Source: Nitrospira sp. (GTDB taxonomy: Bacteria; Nitrospirota; Thermodesulfovibrionia; Thermodesulfovibrionales; SM23-35). Taken from it: a stretch of 5,465 nt of DNA. Below are positions 1-4,611 of the stretch, piece after piece. The DNA is taken from NCBI GenBank assembly GCA_016873595.1, contig VGWZ01000131.1:1-5465 (forward strand), read 5' to 3'. Position 1 is the first letter of the stretch, and each line of letters begins with the position of its first letter. The notes under the pieces were generated by a model. It did not search any database. It was not told the DNA's origin and saw only the letters and a list, made by a program, of their open reading frames with translations. Both the position numbers and the translations under genes were made by a program.

Positions 1-12
1 TTAAAATAAAAC

Positions 13-810
13 ATGACTTCAATAGTCATCATTCCTGCCCGTTATCACTCGACCCGTTTTCCGGGAAAGCCCTTATGCCCTCTCTTGGGGAAACCATTAA
101 TCCAGCATGTGTATGAGAATTCAAAAAAAGCACATCTGATAGATGATGTGTTCGTTGCAACAGACAACGAAACTATAGTGGAGAGCGTTATGTCTTTTGG
201 AGGGAAGGCAGTCATGACATCAATTACTCATTCCTCGGGTACAGACAGGGTTGCAGAAGTTGCAGCTCTGATGGATTATGATATAATTGTCAATGTGCAG
301 GGAGATGAGCCTCTTATAAAGCCTCAGATGATAGATGATGTGATTTCTCTCCTCGATGACGAAAGAGCCTCTATAGGTACTCTGATGAAAAAGATTGAGA
401 ACCCTGAAGAAATCTTAGATCCGAATGTCGTGAAAGTTGTTTTTGATAGGGAAGGATTTGCGCTCTATTTTTCGAGGGCGCCTATACCTTTCTACAGGGA
501 TGTATACAGGATACAGGATACAGGATACAGGATACAGGATAAGAAAAATCATGCATCTGGCATCATGCATCATGCATCTGAGTTTATAATGTATAAACAT
601 ATTGGTATTTACAGTTACAGGAAGGAAGCACTTATTGCACTTTCCAGAATGGAACCGACAGAACTCGAGCGGATAGAGAAGCTCGAGCAGTTGCGGGCAC
701 TTGAAAATGGAATGAGAATTAAGACAAAGGAAACCTTCTTTGAAACATATGGGGTTGATACCCCTGAAGACTTAGAAAGGGTAAAAAAATGTCTAAGTAC
801 ATTTTTGTAA
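13..810 (+). CDS. kdsB: CMP-Kdo synthetase (3-deoxy-manno-octulosonate cytidylyltransferase)
   Basis: KdsB couples CTP and Kdo to give CMP-Kdo and pyrophosphate in the cytoplasm, the activation step before Kdo is transferred to lipid A. Seen in the 265-residue product: the N-terminal nucleotide-binding signature IIPARYHSTRFPGKPL (residues 6-21), VQGDEP at 95-100 with the metal-binding Asp98, FSRAPIPF at 153-160, KHIGIYSY at 195-202, and GVDTPEDLE near the C-terminus with the second conserved Asp (Asp249). The ATG at 13 is the first possible start, because an in-frame TAA lies at 7-9; no clear Shine-Dalgarno is visible in the 12 upstream bases. The 3' end overlaps pyrG by 22 bases, which suggests translational coupling. 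Oddity: residues about 164-189 are encoded by two 7-bp tandem arrays. They lengthen the loop before KHIGIY by about 17 residues relative to E. coli KdsB (recalled sequence). The frame stays open and all motifs are kept, so it is probably functional. Confidence 0.96.
   Translation: MTSIVIIPARYHSTRFPGKPLCPLLGKPLIQHVYENSKKAHLIDDVFVATDNETIVESVMSFGGKAVMTSITHSSGTDRVAEVAALMDYDIIVNVQGDEPLIKPQMIDDVISLLDDERASIGTLMKKIENPEEILDPNVVKVVFDREGFALYFSRAPIPFYRDVYRIQDTGYRIQDKKNHASGIMHHASEFIMYKHIGIYSYRKEALIALSRMEPTELERIEKLEQLRALENGMRIKTKETFFETYGVDTPEDLERVKKCLSTFL
504..540 (+). repeat. 7-bp tandem repeat array (ATACAGG)n inside kdsB
   Basis: Five perfect consecutive copies of ATACAGG (504-538) are followed by a partial copy (AT). 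Because 7 is not a multiple of 3, the array cycles through all three frames and encodes a peptide with a 7-residue period, YRIQDTG then YRIQD. No stop codon arises in the kdsB frame. It lies between the conserved KdsB segments ending in YRD and starting with KHIGIY, a variable-length loop in the family. The antisense reading gives YPVSCIL-type peptides, which explains an open minus-strand frame here that is not a gene. Confidence 0.95.
548..582 (+). repeat. Second, degenerate 7-bp tandem array (ATCATGC / ATCTGGC) inside kdsB
   Basis: Five consecutive 7-base units can be read: ATCATGC, ATCTGGC, ATCATGC, ATCATGC and ATCTGAG. The 10-mer CATGCATCTG occurs at 550-559 and again at 571-580, exactly 21 bases apart. 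The array starts 8 bases after the ATACAGG array, has the same period but a different unit, and also stays open in the kdsB frame (NHASGIMHHAS). The units contain the palindrome ATGCAT. Confidence 0.85.
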
Positions 811-2465
811 CAGGTGGTGTTGTTTCATCACTCGGTAAGGGTATTGCAGCTGCTGCGATCGGTGCACTCCTTGAGACAAGAGGATTAAAGGTTACCATTC
901 AAAAATTAGACCCTTATATCAATGTTGATCCCGGGACACTGAGTCCATTTCAGCATGGAGAAGTCTTTGTCACTGATGACGGTGCCGAAACAGATCTTGA
1001 CCTGGGACATTACGAGAGATTCACGTCAATAAGGACAACACAGGTAAATAATTATACAACTGGAAAAATCTACTACAATGTGATTACAAAAGAGAGGCGT
1101 GGGGATTACCTCGGAGAAACCGTTCAGGTTGTCCCACATATTACTGATGAGATAATTCGAGCGATAAAGTCTGTAAGTAACGACTATGATGTGGTAATAG
1201 TTGAAATCGGTGGAACTATTGGTGATATTGAGAGTCTGCCTTTTCTTGAAGCGATAAGGCAGTTCAGGTATGATGTGGGCAGAGAAAATGTGCTCTATGT
1301 GCATCTTACCCTTGTCCCCTATATAAAATCATCAGGTGAGCTGAAGACAAAACCTACACAGCACAGTGTGAAAGAATTTAGAGAGATAGGTATTCAGCCG
1401 GATATACTTTTATGTAGAACTGACAGACTTCTTCCCCCTGAAGTAAAAAAGAAGATTGCCATCCATTGTAACCTTGATGGAGATGCAGTCATCGCTGCAA
1501 GGGATGTTGAGACGATATATGAAGTTCCCATTGAGCTGCATAATGAAGGGCTCGATTACATTATCGGGAAAAAGCTTAACCTGAATTTTCAAGATCTGGA
1601 TCTTACGCTATGGGAAGATATTGTGAGGAAGGTGAAGGAACCAAAAAATGAGGTGACTATTACAATAGTCGGGAAATATACCGGTCTTAAAGATTCATAT
1701 AAGAGCCTTATAGAAGCCCTTACCCATGGTGGCATTGCAAATGATGCGAGAGTGAATCTTCAATGGATTGATTCAGAAGAGATAGAAATCCACGGGCCGG
1801 AGAGGCATCTCTCTGAAGCTGATGGAATTCTTGTGCCGGGAGGATTTGGATATAGAGGGATTGAAGGGAAGGTAGAAGCTATACGATATGCACGTGAAAA
1901 AAAGATACCCTATTTTGGAATCTGTCTTGGGATGCAATGTGCAGTGATCGAGTTCGCGAGGCATGTGTGTGGTCTCTCCGCAAATAGTACAGAATTTGAT
2001 TTACACACACAAACCCCTGTCATCTATCTTATGGAAAAATGGTATGACTTCAGGAAAAAGAAAGTCGAGGTACGTTCTGAAAGCTCTCAGAAGGGTGGTA
2101 CGATGAGGCTTGGAGCTTATCCCTGCGTCCTCAAGGAAGGAACACATGCTTTCAGGGCATATGGTATTAAGGAGATATCTGAAAGGCACAGGCATAGATA
2201 TGAATTTAACAATGCATACAGGGAGGTGCTCACACGATATGGCATGAGGATAAGCGGAGCAAGTCCTGACGGAGAACTTGTTGAGATTATGGAGATAGAA
2301 GACCATCCATGGTTTCTTGGTTGTCAGTTCCATCCCGAGTTTAAATCAAAACCAACGAACCCGCATCCATTGTTCAGGGCATTTATAGGAGCATCAGTCA
2401 GAGAAAAAAGATCGTTATTCCCTTACCTGGAAATCAGTGCGAAAGAGAAGAGTAAAGGCGTTTAG
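789..2465 (+). CDS. pyrG: CTP synthase (glutamine-hydrolysing)
   Basis: PyrG aminates UTP to CTP using ATP and glutamine, and works as a cytoplasmic tetramer. Seen in the 558-residue product: an N-terminal amidoligase domain (about 1-265) with the P-loop GGVVSSLGKG (9-18), Asp71 in the DLDLGHYERF stretch and Glu139 in VEIGGTIGDIES, the expected ATP/Mg ligands. A class I glutamine amidotransferase domain follows (about 290-535) with the nucleophile Cys379 in GICLGMQ and His515 and Glu517 in CQFHPEF. The length fits the family (E. coli 545), with a slightly longer C-terminal tail. The ATG at 789 is supported by AAAGGG at 776-781, seven bases upstream, and the protein begins with the canonical SKYIFVTGGVVSSLGKG. 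It overlaps kdsB by 22 bases and ends two bases before kdsA. In this position it can supply CTP to the KdsB reaction, though it also serves RNA and phospholipid synthesis and is probably essential. Confidence 0.99.
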   Translation: MSKYIFVTGGVVSSLGKGIAAAAIGALLETRGLKVTIQKLDPYINVDPGTLSPFQHGEVFVTDDGAETDLDLGHYERFTSIRTTQVNNYTTGKIYYNVITKERRGDYLGETVQVVPHITDEIIRAIKSVSNDYDVVIVEIGGTIGDIESLPFLEAIRQFRYDVGRENVLYVHLTLVPYIKSSGELKTKPTQHSVKEFREIGIQPDILLCRTDRLLPPEVKKKIAIHCNLDGDAVIAARDVETIYEVPIELHNEGLDYIIGKKLNLNFQDLDLTLWEDIVRKVKEPKNEVTITIVGKYTGLKDSYKSLIEALTHGGIANDARVNLQWIDSEEIEIHGPERHLSEADGILVPGGFGYRGIEGKVEAIRYAREKKIPYFGICLGMQCAVIEFARHVCGLSANSTEFDLHTQTPVIYLMEKWYDFRKKKVEVRSESSQKGGTMRLGAYPCVLKEGTHAFRAYGIKEISERHRHRYEFNNAYREVLTRYGMRISGASPDGELVEIMEIEDHPWFLGCQFHPEFKSKPTNPHPLFRAFIGASVREKRSLFPYLEISAKEKSKGV

Positions 2466-2467
2466 GA

Positions 2468-3289
2468 GTGACGAGAGAAATAACTATAGCAGGTATGAAG
2501 CTCGGCTGGAATAATCCTCTTTTCATAGTCGCGGGTCCATGTGTGATTGAAAATGAGGATATTGTATTCTCTACTGCAGAAAGACTGAAGGAAATATGCA
2601 AAGGGTTTGCCCTTCCTCTTTTATTTAAGAGCTCTTATGATAAAGCAAATCGAACTTCTCTTTCTTCATTCAGGGGACCTGGCATTGAAAAAGGATTAAG
2701 GGTCCTCTCTGATGTTCGGAGCAGATTCGGCATCCCTGTCATCTCTGATGTCCATTCAGTGGAAGAGGTGAAGTCAGCTTCAGAAGTTCTCGATGTTCTT
2801 CAGATACCTGCTTTTTTATGTAGACAGACAGATCTTATCATTGCTGCGTCTAAAACCGGGAAACCTGTAAATATAAAAAAAGGACAGTTTCTCGCACCAT
2901 GGGATATTAAAAATATAATAGAAAAGTTTATATCAACAGGAAATCATAATCTATTTATTACTGAACGCGGCACTTCTTTTGGTTACAACAATCTCGTCGT
3001 AGATTTCAGAGGATTGTTCATAATGAGGTCTTTCGGATACCCTGTTATTTTTGACGTTACCCATAGCCTTCAGCTTCCCGGTGGACAGGGAAGTTGTTCA
3101 GGAGGACAAAGGGAATTTACTGAACCACTCATAAGAGCTGCAGTGGTAGTAGGAGTTGATGGTCTTTTCATGGAAGTCCATCCAGAACCAGATAAGGCAT
3201 TGTGTGATGGCCCGAACATGATTCCATTAGAAAGTATGCCTCACCTTTTGAAGACAATTAAAAATATTCACAACGTAATCTTCCCTTAG
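2468..3289 (+). CDS. kdsA: 3-deoxy-8-phosphooctulonate synthase (Kdo-8-phosphate synthase), metal-dependent type
   Basis: KdsA condenses arabinose 5-phosphate with phosphoenolpyruvate to give Kdo-8-phosphate, the committed step of Kdo synthesis. Seen in the 273-residue TIM-barrel protein: FKSSYDKANRTS (53-64), the phosphate-binding FRGPGIEKG (68-76), ISDVHSVEE, PAFLCRQTDL (114-123), NIKKGQF (135-141), FDVTHSLQLPGG (195-206), FMEVHPEP (234-241) and CDGPN (246-250). The metal ligands of the Aquifex-type enzyme are all present: Cys25 in AGPCVIE, His199, Glu236 and Asp247. E. coli KdsA has Asn in place of that Cys and needs no metal. The start is GTG at 2468, two bases after the pyrG stop, with AAAGG at 2454-2458 as a plausible ribosome site. 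The ATG at 2495 would cut off the N-terminal strand pair (REITIAGMKLG) that the family keeps, so GTG is preferred. No rho-independent terminator is visible after it. Confidence 0.97.
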   Translation: MTREITIAGMKLGWNNPLFIVAGPCVIENEDIVFSTAERLKEICKGFALPLLFKSSYDKANRTSLSSFRGPGIEKGLRVLSDVRSRFGIPVISDVHSVEEVKSASEVLDVLQIPAFLCRQTDLIIAASKTGKPVNIKKGQFLAPWDIKNIIEKFISTGNHNLFITERGTSFGYNNLVVDFRGLFIMRSFGYPVIFDVTHSLQLPGGQGSCSGGQREFTEPLIRAAVVVGVDGLFMEVHPEPDKALCDGPNMIPLESMPHLLKTIKNIHNVIFP

Positions 3290-3309
3290 AGATAAAAAGA
3301 TAGGCCTCC

Positions 3310-3320
3310 AAAAAGTACAT
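3310..3320 (+). repeat. Left copy of 11-bp direct repeat AAAAAGTACAT
   Basis: AAAAAGTACAT here is repeated exactly at 3552-3562, and the flanking bases differ on both sides. The two copies bracket the repeat-rich part of the kdsA-kdsD gap. They could be a target-site duplication around an insertion, or a chance match in AT-rich sequence. Confidence 0.5.
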
Positions 3321-3356
3321 TTCAGTTTCATCCCCAACAAAATGGTTGATAAATGC

Positions 3357-3386
3357 TTTAAAAGATGGTTTCTATGAGATATAATA
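3357..3386 (+). promoter_or_regulatory. Candidate sigma-70 promoter upstream of kdsD
   Basis: A perfect -10 hexamer TATAAT lies at 3381-3386, with a weak -35-like TTTAAA at 3357-3362, 18 bases away. Transcription would start near 3393, just at the beginning of the inverted-repeat region, and give a leader of about 190 bases before kdsD. There is no extended TGn element. TATAAT is easily found by chance in AT-rich DNA, so this is tentative. It would make kdsD partly independent of the kdsB-pyrG-kdsA transcript. Confidence 0.35.
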
Positions 3387-3393
3387 ACCTTTA

Positions 3394-3504
3394 CCCCGTA
3401 GGAAAGCCCCATGGCTTACCATGGGGATGATACACCCCGTTGATAATATCTATGGGGTACATTGAAACATCTTTTGCTTTTGCACACGGGGATTCCAACG
3501 GGGT
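3394..3504. repeat. REP/MITE-like inverted-repeat element between kdsA and kdsD
   Basis: The segment starts with ACCCCGTAGGAA (3394-3405) and ends with TTCCAACGGGGT (3493-3504). The reverse complement of the latter is ACCCCGTTGGAA, so 11 of 12 positions match. The match continues inward, with one bulged base, as CCCC (3408-3411) against GGGG (3488-3491). A further ACCCCGTTG sits inside at 3435-3443 and another ACGGGG at 3486-3491, so the motif occurs twice in each orientation. Between the ends lies a perfect 8-bp hairpin. The GTAG at 3399-3402 just before that hairpin recalls REP elements, but this is weak. No coding potential is seen. The rest of the kdsA-kdsD gap (3290-3393 and 3505-3580) holds only the direct repeats, the candidate promoter, a small palindrome at 3506-3519 and the kdsD ribosome site. 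Confidence 0.6.
3408..3427 (+). other. Perfect 8-bp hairpin (CCCCATGG / CCATGGGG, 4-base loop)
   Basis: CCCCATGG (3408-3415), loop CTTA and CCATGGGG (3420-3427) form a GC-rich stem without mismatches. No T-run follows (the next bases are ATGATACAC), so it is not a standard intrinsic terminator. It is nested inside the larger inverted repeat 3394-3504. It may be part of a mobile repeat or a leader RNA fold. Confidence 0.75.
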
Positions 3505-3551
3505 TTACTCTACAGAGTAGAGATGGTAGTGATAGAAATTGAGCAAGAAAT

Positions 3552-3562
3552 AAAAAGTACAT
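3552..3562 (+). repeat. Right copy of 11-bp direct repeat AAAAAGTACAT
   Basis: This is an exact copy of 3310-3320. It lies just upstream of the kdsD ribosome site (AGAGGA, 3566-3571). If the 242 bases from the start of the left copy to the start of this one were removed, the kdsA-kdsD gap would shrink to about 49 bases. That is closer to the tight spacing of the rest of the cluster. Confidence 0.5.
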
Positions 3563-3580
3563 GCAAGAGGACACTATACT

Positions 3581-4549
3581 ATGGACAATATTCTTGATAT
3601 AGCAAAAAAGGTCTTGAAAACAGAGGCGGAAGCCGTTTATGGCCTCATCGAAAAGCTTGACAGTAATTTTGAGAAGGCAGTAGAAATTATTTACAACAGT
3701 AGAGGCAGAGTCGTGGTGACTGGCATGGGAAAATCAGGACTTGTGGGCAAAAAGATAGCAGCGACACTTGCATCAACAGGTACACCTGCATTTTTTCTTC
3801 ATCCTGCTGAGGCAAGCCATGGAGACCTTGGTATGGTTACGGAAAGGGATATTGTTATCGCCATATCAAACAGTGGAGAGACAGAGGAACTTGTTGGGTT
3901 GATACCTTTTTTAAAAAGGTTCAACTTAACGTTAATTTCCATGACTGGAAATCAAAACTCTACTCTTGCGAGGGCATCCAATATCTCACTTGATATATCG
4001 GTGAAAGAAGAGGCATGCCCCCTTGGAATTGTCCCTACTGCATCGACAACTGCTACCTTAGCGCTCGGAGATGCACTCGCTGTTGCAGTTCTCATAAAGC
4101 GAGGTCTCAATAAAGAGGATTTTGCATTCTTCCATCCAGGTGGAATTATCGGGAAAAAGCTTTTTATTCAGGTTAAAGACCTCATGCATACAGGTGAAAC
4201 TCTTCCTATTGTATTCCCGGATACACCGATGATAAAAGCTGTGGTGGAAATTTCATCCAAAAGGCTTGGAGTAACGATAGTTACTGATAGTGAGAACAGA
4301 ATTGCAGGTATCATCACAGATGGAGACCTGAGAAGAGGCATAGAGAAATGGGGCAAGACATTTTTTGATATGAAGGCAGGAGAGGTCATGTCAAAAAATC
4401 CGAAGATTATCTTGGAAGACGAACTTGCAGCAAAGGCACTCTCCATTATGGAAACCTATTCAATCACTTCACTTATCGTTCCTGATGATGAGGGCAGGGC
4501 AAAAGGCATAATTCACCTCCACGATATATTGAAGCAGGGAATAGTGTGA
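3581..4549 (+). CDS. kdsD: Arabinose-5-phosphate isomerase (KpsF/GutQ family)
   Basis: KdsD interconverts ribulose 5-phosphate and arabinose 5-phosphate, the first step towards Kdo. Seen in the 322-residue product: an N-terminal SIS sugar-isomerase domain (about 40-175) with VVVTGMGKSG (44-53), ASTGTPAFFLHPAEASHGDLG (64-84), AISNSGETEEL (94-104), VKEEACPLGIVPTASTTATL (141-160) and HPGG (185-188). Two CBS domains follow, beginning near DLMHTGE (200) and EVMSKNP (268), with TDGDLRR and HLHDIL motifs. The residues matching the E. coli KdsD catalytic set Lys59, Glu111, Glu152 and His193 are Lys51, Glu103, Glu144 and His185, so the active site is complete. The ATG at 3581 has AGAGGA at 3566-3571 nine bases upstream, and an in-frame TAA at 3551-3553 leaves no other upstream start. 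The paralogues KpsF and GutQ have the same fold and reaction; the Kdo-cluster position favours kdsD. Confidence 0.96.
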   Translation: MDNILDIAKKVLKTEAEAVYGLIEKLDSNFEKAVEIIYNSRGRVVVTGMGKSGLVGKKIAATLASTGTPAFFLHPAEASHGDLGMVTERDIVIAISNSGETEELVGLIPFLKRFNLTLISMTGNQNSTLARASNISLDISVKEEACPLGIVPTASTTATLALGDALAVAVLIKRGLNKEDFAFFHPGGIIGKKLFIQVKDLMHTGETLPIVFPDTPMIKAVVEISSKRLGVTIVTDSENRIAGIITDGDLRRGIEKWGKTFFDMKAGEVMSKNPKIILEDELAAKALSIMETYSITSLIVPDDEGRAKGIIHLHDILKQGIV

Positions 4550-4554
4550 GAAGG
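4548..4554 (+). promoter_or_regulatory. Ribosome binding site pointing to the ATG at 4561
   Basis: GAGAAGG overlaps the kdsD stop and lies six bases before the ATG at 4561. It is the best ribosome site in the region, yet that ATG opens only a 16-codon frame. It therefore bears on where translation of the methyltransferase begins. Confidence 0.6.
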
Positions 4555-4560
4555 TTTATA

Positions 4561-4611
4561 ATGAACAAAAAAATTAAAACACATCATCGGACAGTTTCGT
4601 GGGCAGTTTAG
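4561..4611 (+). other. Short open frame with good ribosome site; possible original 5' end of the methyltransferase gene
   Basis: ATG at 4561 opens MNKKIKTHHRTVSWAV and stops at TAG 4609-4611. The methyltransferase frame is one base back (-1) and is open from 4578. If one base has been lost between about 4576 and 4608, for example in the AAAA at 4576-4579, this ATG would join the methyltransferase frame and give a lysine-rich N-terminus. The alternatives are a tiny leader peptide or a chance frame with no role. Confidence 0.4.

Noticed and set aside
504..582. CRISPR-like array
   Set aside because: The units are 7 bp without spacers and are translated as part of kdsB, so they are tandem repeats and not a CRISPR array.
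415..600. Minus-strand open frame with YPVSCILYPV and MHDARCM peptides
   Set aside because: It is the antisense reading of the two 7-bp arrays inside kdsB. It has no ribosome site or family resemblance, and the plus-strand kdsB frame explains the region.
2025..2100. Apparent insertion in the CTP synthase glutaminase domain (EKWYDFRKKKVEVRSESSQ)
   Set aside because: The segment has the same length as the corresponding part of E. coli PyrG and includes the shared VEVRSE stretch, so it is a normal family variant.
1026..2333. Several minus-strand open frames of 60-110 codons across pyrG
   Set aside because: All lie wholly inside the well-supported pyrG gene and show no recognisable protein features.
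3227..3412. Minus-strand open frame spanning the kdsA end and the gap
   Set aside because: It overlaps the conserved kdsA C-terminus and the inverted-repeat region, and the product has no recognisable features.
3408..3427. Intrinsic terminator after kdsA
   Set aside because: The stem is strong but is followed by ATGATACAC and not by a T-run, and it lies 118 bases past the kdsA stop inside a larger inverted repeat.
4168..4446. Minus-strand open frame inside kdsD
   Set aside because: It is the shadow of the CBS-domain coding region; kdsD is complete on the plus strand.
4567..4577. Programmed -1 frameshift on the run of seven A
   Set aside because: Slipping at this run leads straight into an in-frame TAA at 4575-4577. 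Any shift into the methyltransferase frame must occur after 4577, where no canonical slippery heptamer is present.
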